Shown: positions 38,201 through 51,210, numbered from the stretch's first letter. The stretch: DNA of 64,000 bases from Pyrocephalus nanus (GCA_038380795.1 CM076260.1:7146033-7210032), one strand, 5' to 3'. Notes: generated by a model not told the origin, from the sequence alone. Translations and numbers: made by a program.

Positions 38201-38897
38201 TGATGGACAATGGTGTCTAAGCTGTGCTAACTTCCCTGCTGGGGCCAGGAGTTGGCCAAGAGGGTGTTGGTTGTCCTGAGCCAAAGCTGCACATGGCTCA
38301 CTCCCATTATTCATGACTGCACTCTCAGTATCCAGGCGCCAGCCCCATTTAATTTAAATGCAGCTAATGACATCACTCAGGACACAGGTTAACATTTCCC
38401 AGCCTGGTCTGGGAGCAATTAAAAGCTGGATTGTGGCATGGCATGGGCAGGTAGGCTTCCTGTCACACCATCATCACCAGTGCCTGCCTTAGGCTCCCAG
38501 GCCTGAAGGGAGTCTTTGCCCATGAGAGGAGCTCCCACTGCCTCTGGAGGGACCGGCAGAGAGGGGACAAGCCCCACTACCCCCCTGGCTGCAGATGGAA
38601 GTGAGAAGTGGGAGTAGCCAACCCACTGCTGACAGCATGAGCTCAGCGTTGGCAAAGGCCTTCACTGGCACCTGCAAAAACAATCTGCAACTCAGGCTGC
38701 TGGCAAGGAGGAAGGACATGGAGCAGCAGCATCCCAGAACGGCAGCAAGTGAGGGGGAAAGGGGAAATGCTCCACACTGGGGGGTTATGTTACACTGAAA
38801 ATAAATGAAAAGTCCTCGAAGGCCTTTCTGGTGAGCACTAAGTATGAAAATGCTTTGGCCTCAACAGAGCAAACAGATTTGATAGTGAGATACTTAC

Positions 38898-39021
38898 TTG
38901 GCCTGCACTTGTACCACACAATGAGGTACTTGCCGGTTCCAGGGCATGGATCTGTCCCGAAGAGCCGGCTATTGACGAGGAACTGGCAGCTCCGCCTGTC
39001 CTGGCACTCATCCAGCATCTT
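38898..39021 (-). CDS. EVA1C: EVA1C-family gene, exon 3 (second half of SUEL lectin domain 1)
   Basis: This is an internal coding exon of 124 nt. The acceptor is CGGCTGCAG|AAG after a pyrimidine-rich tract, and the donor is CCAA|GTAAGTAT, close to consensus. It enters in phase 0 and leaves in phase 1. The 41 residues run from KMLDECQDRRSC through FLVNSRLFGTDPCPGTGKY to WYKCRP. They complete lectin domain 1: the DECQ and RSC cysteines, the FG-DPCPGT-KYL signature of SUEL domains and the final YKC. Joined to exon 2, the domain has eight cysteines, as in human EVA1C. This is the exon most similar to human EVA1C, so it is the best anchor for naming the gene. The split A at its end combines with AT from exon 4 to give Asn, restoring the N-E found at this junction in EVA1C. 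Confidence 0.93.
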
Positions 39022-42000
39022 CTGCAGCCGGGGACACACACAGGAAAGAGAGAAACAAAAGCACTTCAGTATCTCCATCAAAGGGATAGTCAAACAAGCT
39101 GGAGAAGGGCAAAGCCATCCCGGCCTCCCCACCCAGCCCTGGCACAAGGCAGATGATGGAGCTTATGGCACTGTGTACCACAGGAGCCATGGACTAGGAG
39201 AGGACTAAACCTTGCACTGCTCTAAGAAACAGGTTTTCTTTTCCCTGCGTGGATGCAAAAGGAGGGATGTGCACTTGGATGGTCACAGAGACTTTGAAAC
39301 ATTTGCATGCAATTTAATCATGTATAAGACAATACAATCCCAAGAAAAGCAGCTTTGAGGACATGGATCCACCTTGATAGTTAAAAGCAGAGACCCAAAG
39401 TCTGCCATCACCATTCTGCTTTAGATTTCTCTGGAAATGCACAGTTTCAAAAGAGCTCTTGTCTCAGTTACATAAAAGCTGATATAAATATATATAAAAA
39501 TTGCTGGTATTCCAATAATTAGTAGTTGTGGTGAGAACACTGTTATACAGCCAGCTTAGTCAGTTTTTAATAGGGTTCACTCCTCTTCCCCCATGACTGT
39601 CATGTTCCTTTTAGATAAACTCAGCAAGGGCCTGCGAGTCAGAGGGTCCCCCCACCACTGACATTTTGGGTCCTTTCCCCTTTTCTGCACTGCTTTTCCT
39701 CTAGCACTCTCTCCCCACTTCCCCATTCATAACATTCACAAAAACTCCATCTCAGAATCCACAGGGGCAAGACATTCTGTCTCCTGCTAGAAAATAGCTT
39801 CATTAAGGAAGATTAATGATTTCTTTTAACCCTATGATCCAGTAAAGCAGTGGTGGTGGGAGAGAATATTATTAAGTGGGTCAGTAATTAAGTTTTAAAT
39901 TCAGCTGGATAGCTTAGGTGGTATTTATGTACTCCTGTAGAGCCCCTAAAGCGCTAAAATTACCATAATGTTTGCCTGACACACATGAACCTGTCAGAGC
40001 ATTTTGAGACCACAGAGAGAGGTAATCCACCAGCCTTGTTAAGTCCCTGCAACACAGAGCTGTGAATTCCAGTCCCAAAACAATTAATTTTCACTTGCAA
40101 GGAGGCACTGGAAAATCCTTCTTCAGAAATTCCCCTAGACTCCCCTGGTCTCTTTTGTCTTCTCCCTGTTCACTTTTCTTACATCCACCTTGATATCTGG
40201 GCTTTCCCACAATCTCCTCCCTGTGCCATTAACATAAAGGCTGTTCCTGCTCTGCCATGTGCCACCCAAATCAATTTTCTCTCCGCTTCAGTGACTGCTT
40301 TCTATTTTTGAGTTCTCCCTGAATGTAATATACAGAATCTTTAGCATTATAACTCTGAATGTCACGCTCCGAACAACAGCTGTTCCAGTTTCAAGTGCAA
40401 TTTGAAACTGCCTCATTTGTGGTTGCTCATAACTTCCTAAAGCATTCACCTTTTGGGCTGACACATGCAAGAATTCATGCCTGCCTCAAGAGTGACCTTT
40501 ATTTTAAAGTTCAAACCAAAACAATCCAAGCCTTTTCTAGAGGGCAGAGAACATATGCTGTTGTTTTCCGCTTACAACAGTAATAAAATGCAGGCATCTC
40601 ATTTAAAAAATAGAGGCTTTAGGATGGAAAGGCTGAAAGGTGAACACTGAAGGAGGTGCCTGGCAGCGTTAGCCCCAACTTGACCATCACGTTAAAATGC
40701 ATAGAAACAGAATATTCTTTCCTCCAGGCTCATGAGGGTTGGCTGCTCACTCAGCATGTGAAATTTAATTTAATGCAAAATCCACTGAGTTGCAAAGGAA
40801 TTTAAGCTAGGATCCAGCACAGATACCTCTTTTCATCTCAGAAGGCAAAGAACAACTAAAACAACTCTGGAGTGCCACACATCTAGAGAGAAATCCTCTC
40901 GAATCATTGTGGACCTGAAAGGGTTTTCTGGTACTGGAGAGCCATGGCTGTGTTTACACCCAACTAGAACTAAGAATATGGAGCAGAGGGAAAGAAGCAG
41001 CACCCCAAATGTTTCCTTTCTCCCAAGGAAAGCTGTTTCCCCTCAAAGGCAGGAAACTCGGGGTTTTAGTCCATGTTCATGGCAGATGGGTGGGCTTTTT
41101 GAGAGCCTTCAGCATTGTGTAATAGGTGCTATTGAAATCACTGGGAAAACCACCCTGAGTTTCAGCAAAGACTGAATTAGGCCAGCAAGAAAACCTCTTA
41201 GAAAACCTCAGCTGAGATACCTGAGCAGCACTTGTTCATCTGTCCTTGGGCTCAGCACCAGGAGTGAAGGCAACAACTCACCGACCTCAGAGAAAATGAG
41301 CATGGGCGGTCTACAGGTATTGTCACTTTATCTTGGCTCTGTTCTAACTTCTGGCAGCTCTTCCTTACTCCATGTATTCCACATAAGTAAAACCTCCTGA
41401 GTTTACTTCCTGTGGCATGCAAAGTAACAAAAAGCCCTAGGAAGAAGTCTGTAATTAAGGAGCAAAAATCATCTAAACTATTGCGAGACCATAGAAAAAA
41501 AATGAAGTGTTCTTGGGGCTGAATATGCCTTTTACTAATTTGCTTTAGTGTTTAGCTACAGTTTCAACTTAATTTGACAATTGCCATGACTCCAAGAAGT
41601 TTCATGGGGGTAAAGAAACCAATATTTCCTTTCCATTCACATAATTCTATTATGTCTCCCCCATAGGGCAACAACTTTCCTGAATATATAAAAAAAATCA
41701 TTAAGATTTCTAATCTCCTACAGACTGTATGAATAAAGTCTTAAGCATAATGAAATATAACCATAAAGAATAAAATAAAAAAATGTGTTCAATCCTCAGT
41801 GAAATACATTAGGAAGAATGTAAAGACAATTAGCAGTGGTTGACCGTGCACGTTAAAAAAAAAGGTACAAAGTTGTTACAACAGTCCTAATGTTAACTGA
41901 AAAACTTGCACATGTAACTTTCACCTATCATTCCATGCACAGAAATGTTCTTCCCCGCTGCTTTCATCAGTATGTGCTATATACCAGCACCTTCTTCAGT

Positions 42001-45000
42001 GCTGTGAAACACAGCAGCTACACAGAGCATGCCTGACCAGACAATCCCCCACAGGCAGGGTTCCCTGCAGGTCCAGTGGCTCCAGTGGCTTACAGGATTC
42101 CTTACAAGCCAAGACCTTGGCTTTCTGGTCTTATTCTCAAAACTCACACTTCTAGGCAGTGTCAGAGCTCTGGAAGATGTCAGATGTTGTTTCTGAAGTA
42201 TCTGCAGATGATCAGCTAGACTGGCACCAGGAAGGCTGTGAGTTCGCTTGGTAGTGAGGGGATATCTTGAGCTCACATGGACTTTGCTTAATGGCTGGAA
42301 AAATGTAGGGAATTCATTCTGCATTTGCCTTGTTGTTCTGGCTGTCACTGTCAGCTGTAAAGGCGGGAAAACAAAAGCGGAAAACCAAACCAAAAGAGGC
42401 CACAAACAATCTGAATTTGCACAGAATAACAATAGACACACAAAAACCATTCTAACTGGGATATACCATCAGCTCCTTATGTCACCAAGTCTGGCAGACC
42501 CCTGACTAATGCCAAATAAAGTCACATTGGTATAGATTATATTATAAAAATCACTCCAACTGAAGAAGGTGAAGGAGGAATTCCTGTCTGGCATGAAAGG
42601 GGAGGGAAGACACACTAATTACATTGTGCCATTTTATAACTGAGTTCCAGTGGTAAATCAGGCCTGAGGGCTGACAGCCAGTGCTCAGGGGGGAAGTTGT
42701 GGCTGTTTAAACCCATTCTATTCCCTAGTTCATGACTGAGCTAAGAAACTGCAAGATTTAGAGGAGATAAGAGAACAAGAAATGTGTATTCAAGTAAAAC
42801 AAACACTAATCTAACCCCTGTGATTTATGCCCTGGATTAAACTCACTGCAGTGACCCAGGTCTTAAAGCAAGGGCAGCCTCAAGCTCAAAATCGTGTCTT
42901 CCAAGTGGCCACTGCAGATGAAACACATTTCTCCTGCTCATTTTGTTGTGCTCATTAACCAAGTAATTGCTTGTGCTCATTAGATAACAACCATTTAAAC
43001 CTGGAACTGGATTGGAGCTCTGCAAGAAGGCCTTCCTCAGCCATTCCCAGGGGTGTGCTCGTTTTTAGTCTGTCTCTTCAAATCACTCTTCAAGAAGCAC
43101 TTCCCCTGCATGCTTAAAATAAACCACAACTGAGCTTAACACCCAAGGCAATTAAACTTATCTCAGTTCTTGGTCCCTCGTAGCAGTTCATAGATTTAAT
43201 ACACTTAGGGTGAAACTTTGGGCCCAAAGAAGCCAATGGTGACACTCAATGGGAACCAGGATTTTGCCACAGGGCTGCTCCCTGTACAGCCTCCATCATC
43301 AAAGAAGTGTAAGGATGACTGCAGGGCATGTCAGTCATGCATGAAATTACACAGAGGAACTCTAATAAATAATTGCCCAAACTGTGTGTAGCTGAGGAGA
43401 GTAACTCAGAGAGCAAACTGCATGAATGGATCAGAGCCGTGTGCAGTCAAATGAAGATGGGCAGAGATTTGTACTGAGAACTTTATGCAAGAAGAAACCA
43501 GTAATTTTGAGCATTTTTAGGTCAAATTCAATCCAGGCATGGCCATTATGGTGGAGTTGCACCAATACATATTGGTGCACCTCAATGAGTTTTGCAATGG
43601 GAAGTAAATACAACAAACAAGGCAGCATGAATTCTCTCTTACAGCACAATGCATTCATAATGGCTTCACCTTTCATTTGAATTTTTATACTCTTTTATAT
43701 ACCCCTGAAGATTGGTAATACTTTAAAACACACTATAAACTTAGTGCTTTCAAGTTGCAGACTTACTTACCCGTCCTGTTTACAATTATCTGAAGACTGA
43801 GCATTCATCTTTATGCATTCACACAAATTACTGAAGCCCATGGAAGAAGATTTTCCAAGGATCAGCAAAGAGGAAGGACAGACCACATAAGGAAGTGAAA
43901 TCCATGTTGATGAGGTACAGGTTACCTGCCTAGGGCTTCATCAAGCAATCTTCCCAGCCTGCTCCACTAGAAGGTAGTTTAGCTTTTCCCAAACTACCCA
44001 CATTCCATCCGTGCATCACTTGAAGAAGAGATCAAAGGCCCTGAATCCTGATCGTTGATCTGTGCCACGTTTTAGTACTCTGCTATTTCTTATCACTCTC
44101 CCATGGGACCTTGCAATGCTCGCAGTGGTGTCAGCAGGAGGGAACTCTGCTCACACATTTGGTGACTCACATTTTACACACTAGACTGTGAAATTAAGAG
44201 CTGAAAACTGGGCACGCATTCCCTCTCACCAGCCCTGCTATGGGAGTAGTAAACACCAGTAGGGCAGGCAGCCGTGGGCTGGGATGTTAAAACATAACAG
44301 CAGGATTCACCAGAGCTCCTCTGGCAGGGCCTTGAAAGAGCCCAGAGACAGCCAAAGAGCAAAAACCAGTTCACGAAACAGAAGGATCTGATGAAAGCTG
44401 CATTACAAATATCACCTGATTAACATTACCTACATTTCCTAACAGTAGGGAACTTAATCTTTATGCAGGGTCAACTTCAAAGGGAGAGGAGGTCTAAGAT
44501 GAAGAAATCCAAAGGATGCATAACCAAAAGTCATGGGATTAAAGAAAGGGAAAGCTTAAAAAACAAAGTGGAAAAAAGACATTGAGAGCAAACCATTATA
44601 CTGTCAAGCAGGGTCCTAGGGGCAATGATGGAAGCCCTATGACTTGGAAAGTTTAAATTTAGAGTAAACAAAGCATTAGGAGGCTTACACCCCAGGGAAC
44701 AGTCCTGCCTCATCAGGGAGACAGGCTGCACTGGCCACCTCTGCCTCCAGTGGCTCTCCTTCTGCAGGACATAATCACACTGCTCTGATGAACTGTTTCA
44801 GTCAAGCCAAAGATTTCAAAGACAGGACAATTTAGAGATTATCTATGACCTCTGCATGCAACAGTTCTACTTGCAAATAATTAGCTGGAAGAGCTGCTTG
44901 CCAGAGAGTTCTATTTCAGCCTGGGCAAGATTCATGAAAGAAGCTGCACTGGTTCTGTGATTTTTAAGAGCAGCTTAGCCACTGCAGTAACCTCTTCTGG

Positions 45001-46097
45001 ACCTTGAGGTCACTGTTCACCATCCTCCTGCAAAGTAATTATTACAGTCTGACAAAGAGTTGCCCAAACTGCTCTTTGATTCACTGACATTTCTGAGACT
45101 GAAATTTTCCTTGTTCAAACAGTCTATCAGCTGTGAGGATCTAATATGCCATATGACAAACAGCGGGTTCTTCTCCCAGTGGTACTTATGACCATTATTA
45201 TTCCTTTCTATCAATCTCCTCCCCCTTTGCCCATGACCATCATTATTTTACAGACATTCAGAGCCATGAGAAATGGCCCTTTCTTATTTCTGTTAAAGCC
45301 ACTTATGGCTGTGATATCAGTGGGACCATGCAATGTCCTGTGACTGGGCATGTTGGGAGCCATTGTCCTTGGCCTGCCAAGAAAGCTAGAGCAGTTGAGA
45401 TCGTTTCCTTCTACTTTGTATTTTACTCTCAATCCATAATAATTGGAGAAAATTAAAGCCTCTTTGGAAACAGTAACATCCAAACACATCTTCCAGCATG
45501 CAAGGAATCTGCTCCCTTTTGTAGGGCTGTGGGAGTGACAGCGGGAGATGGTGGCAGCAAAGGTGTCTTATATCTCATCTAAAGGAGAAAAGGAAATGCC
45601 ACATCAGCAGCACTAATGATTCTTGTCAGCAAGGACTGGTTGTCCTGGAGAGTGTTGAAAGAGACCCAGGGCACAGGCCATGTCCACACTCCCTCCCTAG
45701 ATTAGTAATTTGGGAGGAGAGGAGAGGCAGGACTCGGCTCCAGAGCACTTTCCAAACACAGCTCCTCTTGGGGAAACAAATCACTCAATAAAACACTGAC
45801 CTCAGAAGTGCAATTTTCAGTACCTGTGTGTATGAAGACAAGTTAGCCTACAACATCTTTGATAAATTTCTGGGGAGCAGAAACACAGCAGATTAAGCAC
45901 CTCTCCCAGGGCTTTCTGTTTTCCTTCCAAATAAGCTGTGGTTCTATTTTCTGTCAGTTTACCAGAATGAGAATATTGTAGGTAATCTGGTAATAAGCAA
46001 TAATTTTAGGCAAACCATTACACATTCTTCCATGCAGACCTTGAGTGGTTTATTGTTGAAACCAAGTGGCATCAGGAATACTGATCCAGAATTCAGC

Positions 46098-46268
46098 CTT
46101 CCAGTGCTTCAAAAGGGCTTACAAGAGGGCTGGAAAGGGATGTTTTTCAAGGGGAAATGACCTAAAGCTGAAAAGGGCAAGTTTAGATTAGATATTAGGA
46201 AGAAATGCTTTACTGTGAGGGTGGTGAGACCCTGGCATAGGTTGCCCAGAGAAGCTGTGGATGCCCAA
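46098..46268 (+). mobile_element. CR1 LINE fragment lacking its 3' end
   Basis: It begins 'ccttccagtgcttcaaaagggcttacaagagggctgg' and continues 'ttagatattaggaagaaatgctttactgtgagggtggtgag', then stops after 'gttgcccagagaagctgtggatgccc'. The usual remainder and the ATTCTATGAT tail are missing. CR1 copies normally lose the 5' side, so loss of the 3' side points to a later deletion or rearrangement. Confidence 0.9.
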
Positions 46269-46682
46269 TTCTTAATACTCTGGATTTAATTTGCAGGGTG
46301 AAAGATAAACAGAGTTTGATCCTGGCACCTGCTCTTCCTGATATACAAGCAAAAGAGGTGGTTCAGTCACCATATAGCTCCTCCTCACAGATTTCATCTA
46401 CCAAGGCAGGACAGTTTGCACTGCATGAGTTCGCTTTACCAGAGATACCAAGGCTCCAGATATTCCTCTTCCCTGTCCCTAGTCCATCCCTCCCTGATGG
46501 GACAAGGACATTTCTTTCTATCAGTTCACAGTCAGGAATACCCTCTGCAGGGCTCCCCAAGGAAAGTACTGAAGAGCCAATTCCAGACCAGACTGTTAAT
46601 TACCAGCACTAGTGCCCCAAATTAGCTTCTGTTGTTAAAGGATGAGTGAGAATTTTCTATACTTCCATCCTCAAAATATCTC

Positions 46683-47136
46683 AAAGGTCCAGAGGAGGCC
46701 ACAAAGATGCTCAGAGGGCTGGAGAACCTCTGCTGTGAAGAAAGGCTGAGAGAGTTGGGGCTGTTCAGCTGGACAGAGAGAAGGGTCCAGGGAGAGAGCC
46801 CCTTCCACTACTTAAAAGAACTTCCATAGAACTGGAGAGGGACTGCACGGTCATGTGGTGATAGGACAAGGGGGAAGGGCTTTAAACTGAAAGAGGACAG
46901 GTTTAGATTAGGTATTAGAAATAAATTCATTACTCAGGGGCAGTGAGGCAGTGGAACACCTTGCCCAGCCATGGATGCCCATCGCTGGGAGTAGTTCAAG
47001 TCCAGGTTGGATGAGGCTTTGAGAAACCTGGTCTAGAGGAAGGTGTGTCTGCCCACAGCAGAGAGTTACAAACAAGGTGATCTTTAAGGTCCTTTCCAAC
47101 CAAAACCATTCCATGGTTCTGTGATGATTCTGTGAA
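46683..47136 (+). mobile_element. CR1 LINE 3' fragment (about 0.45 kb, with tail)
   Basis: It starts 'aaaggtccagaggaggccacaaagatgctcagagggctggagaacctctgctg', continues 'ggctgagagagttggggctgttcagc' and 'tttagattaggtattagaaataaattcattactc', then 'gttggatgaggctttgagaaacctggtctag' and 'tctttaaggtcctttccaacc', and ends 'ggttctgtgatgattctgtg'. It repeats the part present at 46.1 kb, so the two are separate insertions in the same direction. Confidence 0.95.
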
Positions 47137-49649
47137 TGCCCAAATTCTTTGTGCATTTGGAAATCTCCCACTGAATCTGACATTATGATAGAGTAAGAGA
47201 AATGTGTAGTTTGGGGTCACTGCCTTAATGTCTTGGACACGCTCTCCCAGGTGGTCTGTATTTCATTTCAAACAAAAACAAGTGACTAAAGTAAGGAATC
47301 CTGGCAGCCAACCACATAAAACTGGATTAGTAGTGGTTGTCTCAGAGTAATCAACTCTTTTGTTTTCCTTTTTAACATAGAAACAATATCTGAACTGGAC
47401 ATTTACAGTTGAAAGAGCTTCTAAATGAGAATTTACTGTTACTCACAGCTAGTGTTTGCAGGGAACAGCATAAATAAATGCCCCTTACACTCCCTCCAGG
47501 TCACTCCCCAGAGAAACAGCAAATTTATACTGTCATGGGTTTGATTAGACTCAGTGTTTTTACATACTTAGTTTTGAAAGGTTTGGTTTGGCTGCCTTTT
47601 TCAATTACTGACTAACAGAATACACACACAATTGGTCCTGCCTATAGCAGCCATATATCTGAGTTGCAAAACCACAAAAATACACACAATTTCCTTGTCT
47701 ACAGCTTTCCAATTTTCCTACACACATGCATTTCCTACCAGCAAGCTGCAGGCAGTTTGCCATTCAGCTTGTGGAGTTCCTGGTTTACCCTTCAGAGAGG
47801 CCTCACCCCCGCCTCAGGACTGAGAGAGAAGATGAGATTTGTCTCTGGCATTTGAAATCACCCTACTCTGTGCAAGCACAGCACGTTGAGGGATCAAAGC
47901 CACAGATGGGGCCACTCTAAAGAGATTCAGGAACTCACCCAAGGTCCCCTAAAAAATCTGTGACAGAACAGAGAATATTAGCTACTTTTTCAGCACAACT
48001 TCATCACCAAAAATAAGTTAATAACACTGTTTGGTCTCAGTCATGTAACAGTTGTACTGTACAAGGGATCTGCTGCAAGGCTACCTACAGGGAACACAAT
48101 TCTTACTCAGATAAATAGGGAGCAGGAACTGCAAGAAGCATAAATGCTGGAAGTAAAGCTAATGGGTAACAGCTCTAAGGACATAAAGAGCCAAGCCAGG
48201 CAGGTAAGGATTTCTTTTAAATCCCTCCTACTCATAAAACCATGGCATGGAAAGCCTAGGGAAATATCTTCCCTATTCTCAAGTTCTTCCAGATGCCTTA
48301 AGTGGGCCACTCTCCCACAAGAGTTGAGGCGATGCTCAAAGCCATCAATCACCCTGGTAAATGAAACGTTGCAAGTAAATTTTTCAGTAAATCAATAAAA
48401 GAAAGAAGGGAAGGCTAGCCTCTGCCAAAGTTTTCAGTCCATGTTCTCCCATCCCAAACAACACAGCTGCCCTGTGTCTGTTGTATAATGGACTTTCGAT
48501 ACAGTATCTGGGAAATCTGATAAAGCACCATGTTCTCCCACACCACAGCTCAGTCATTTGCTGTGCAGTGCAAGTGACAGGAAGGTAACTACAAATCTGT
48601 CACCTTAAGGGTTACACCACAGCCAACCTTGTACAAATTCTTGAGAACTTACCAGTGATGTTTGGAAGCCAAAGCACTCACATCAACATTTTAAAAAATG
48701 CTGTAAATGTCTCTTCGAAACTCTGGATGCAGGAGTGAGAAGTGATGTGGGAAGGTCTGGCCTTTAGCCAGATTATAAAAGAAATTATTCACTAGCCCTG
48801 TAGGTTCATTAATCTAGTCTACTATAAATTTTTATTACGAGTTATTATTGATTCATGGCTATAAACACAATGGATGCTTGAGATCTTTGCCCAAAAATTT
48901 TCACAGTCCCAAATCCCACACTTGGAAAGACTTCTGCTTACTTCAACACCCATGAGCAGACCCCATTCATCTCAACAACATCAGCCAACTCATGTTTCTA
49001 ATTTTAGTTGTTCCTACTGACAGTTGAGTAACACTGGCACCTTCCAAATAATCCTTTGATTTCCTGACGTCACATGTGCTCTTGGGAGGATACATGGAGA
49101 CAACATTCCCTACACAAATGGTCAGAGCTGATTAACTACGAGGGGATGTTACAAGCTTAAGTGATGTATGATCACTTACAGTGGCCTAAGAGCCAGATGA
49201 GTCACATGAAGTAAAGCCAAGGATTCTCTCTGGGTTTCAAGTTACCAAAGCAAAAGCCTCTTGAAATAGGATCTGAAGCAAAAAGAATGCCACAGCAATT
49301 TCTGAATGTGTTGAAAAAGCTAATCATTGGGAAGGAAACCTATAAAAATAATAATCTTTAAACTCAGTAAAACATGATGTAGTCTTGCAGTGTAATGCCT
49401 TTTCAGCCACATTCCTGAACTATTACTGAGTAGATATGCAGGAAAACTAAGAAATTCATCAGCAAAATCTAATTCAGTCCTGTCTAAACTACAAAGATGA
49501 ATTATCCACTAAGCAGTGTGAGATGTCAGAGCTCCTGTGCTGGGCAGCCCTGCTTAACACAGGGCAGTGTAGCACCAGCACAGAGAGCTGCTGCTTGGCC
49601 AAGGAAAGACGAAGTCCAAAAGGAACAGATGCATCATAACATGCAATAC

Positions 49650-49864
49650 CTGAAGGGAAGTGCCAACTGAACAGGCAACATCTTCTTTAATTAAAGTTGC
49701 ATAGGAGTGGGGATAGCGAGAAGGACACATCTGATGGCTTGGGACAATTCGGCCATAAAAAGAGGACTGGATGCTGATGGTGGTTCTGTGAGGACATCTC
49801 AGGGAGACATATTCTCCATCACAGGCATGGTCAGTGTAGTTCCTTAGTACCTGTGATATGTAAC
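49650..49864 (-). CDS. EVA1C: EVA1C-family gene, exon 2 (first half of SUEL lectin domain 1)
   Basis: This is an internal coding exon of 215 nt. The acceptor is a T-rich tract ending TTTTTGCAG and the donor is CAG|GTATTG. It enters in phase 1 (GT completes a codon, then TAC ATA TCA) and leaves in phase 0. The peptide begins YISQVLRNYTDHACDGEY and ends in ...VACSVGTSLQ. It matches the start of the first galactose-binding (SUEL) lectin domain of EVA1C: the ACDG motif, RCP, an ISIQSSFYGR strand and two further cysteines. The N-Y-T sequon just before the first cysteine sits where human EVA1C has N-H-T. EVA1C is a single-pass membrane protein; its worm homologue EVA-1 is a Slit co-receptor with Robo, and the lectin domains bind heparin. 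The open frame continues past the donor for about 30 codons, but that part has no lectin similarity. The symbol marks the family; a paralogue is possible. Confidence 0.9.
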
Positions 49865-50179
49865 CTGCAAAAACCATGAAAAAAAAACATCATTAGTGAA
49901 AGGCAGTTAATACTGAGGTGATTTACAGCAATGCAGTCTAACAAAGACAAATCCAACAGGCAATGAGGAACACAGATTTTATTACTCACCTCACATACAT
50001 GCAAAGAAGAGACACAGTGACAGGGAGATTAGGGAGGCTTGATGATTTGACCTTCAACCATGGTACAGTTCCTTATTGGAAGCAATATTTGGATACTCCA
50101 CACTCTTAGTCCCATCATACAACTTATTTACAATGGCACAATACAAGAAGACAGTTTCAGAGCACATATATGGAGCAGC

Positions 50180-50350
50180 ATCTTCACTATGAGGGCAGTC
50201 AAGCAGTGGAGCAGGTTGTCTAGAGAAGCTGTGCAATCTACAGCCTTGGGGGTTTTCAGGATCTTACTGGATAAAGCCCTGAGTAACCTGGTTTGACATT
50301 CTAGAGCAGGAGATTAAACTAGAGAACTGAAATCCCTTCCAACCTCACTT
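50180..50350 (+). mobile_element. CR1 LINE 3' fragment, diverged
   Basis: 'cttcactatgagggcagtcaagcagtggagcaggttgtctagagaagctgtgcaatctacagcc' is followed by 'gggttttcaggatcttactggataaagccctgagtaacctggtttgac' and 'actgaaatcccttccaacctca'. This is the CR1 3' plan, but it reads like a different subfamily and lacks a clear terminal tail. Confidence 0.82.
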
Positions 50351-51210
50351 TTCCCATAAAACTAAGATCATGGGCAAGAAAGGCCCAGATCCAGAGCCAC
50401 ATTCCATCCTGGCACACCAGTCAGATCTTTGATCTCCTTTCACAATATACCATTTAAATTCTTCTGGCTGCACCTTCTGTTCTAGGCCTTTGACACTAAA
50501 GCTTGGCTTTCTCTTCAGTTTTGCCAAGTTTCAATCTTTTTAGAAGGAACACAGTATGCAGAACTAAATCTCTCCTTGTTTCTTAGGGGATTATGTTATC
50601 CACAGTAATAAAGCTGTTGACAAGAATAAAGCAGGGGGGACAAAGTCTCGTTAAAATTACACTTGAGTCAGAAGGGCTGATTGCTGTCAGGTTGCCACGG
50701 AAACTCCCAAACAAGTCTGACTTTGCCACTCTCAGGCATGAGGGGAAGCCGCTGTGTTGCTGATCTGGAGATGTCTGTGGAGGGAACACAATAGTGTGTC
50801 CCATGTCACTGTCAGCCACAGTCCCATTCAACCTCACAATTCTCTCTGCAATTGGTTTGGAAGTTCCCTTCCCACCACTGGCCACCAACACAAGCCTATC
50901 AGCAGCCACTCCACAATGCCCTGTCCCTATCTTGCTCTTCCTCTGTAGAGGATATGACAAATAATGAGAAACTAAGGGTTAGTCTGTTCGTCTAAAAGAA
51001 ATAAGGAATAAGAAGAGTGGGATTAGTTTCTGTTTTGCATTAAGTAAAGATCTAGAGGAAATGGAATCTGTAGAGGAAGACAGAGACGTGGCATTGTGGG
51101 ATGGTTGCTGGAAGACTCTTTTCCTAAGAGGAGAGTACAGAGAAAAGGCAAAACCATTAAGAGAAGCAAGTAATCCCTGGATGAATTTCTAAAAAAGAAC
51201 CTGAGACTTC

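Larger units (their letters stand above)
21851..38897 (-). other. Intron 3 of the EVA1C-family gene (about 17.0 kb)
   Basis: The stretch lies between exons 3 and 4, with donor GTAAGTAT and acceptor TTCCTTCCAG. It contains a TA microsatellite at 23.1 kb, CR1-type pieces near 23.4, 24.1, 24.9-25.2, 27.6-27.8, 28.4-28.7, 35.3 and 37.7-38.2 kb, a 23-bp-period tandem duplication at 27.02 kb and an AT-rich block at 31.9 kb. Repeat-poor parts at about 29.2-34.8 kb carry homeodomain-like TAATTA/ATTAAT words. I see no second gene. Confidence 0.8.
39022..49649 (-). other. Intron 2 of the EVA1C-family gene (about 10.6 kb)
   Basis: The stretch lies between exons 2 and 3, with donor GTATTG and acceptor CTGCAG. 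Apart from two neighbouring sense-oriented CR1 pieces at 46.1-47.1 kb it is plain intronic sequence in which I recognise nothing. A 157-codon open frame on the minus strand at 41977-42450 has no domain that I can identify. Confidence 0.8.

Noticed and set aside
41977..42450. 157-codon minus-strand open frame with a hydrophobic start
   Set aside because: The leucine/phenylalanine-rich beginning suggested a signal peptide, but the rest has no family features and it lies between exons 2 and 3, where no EVA1C exon is expected.
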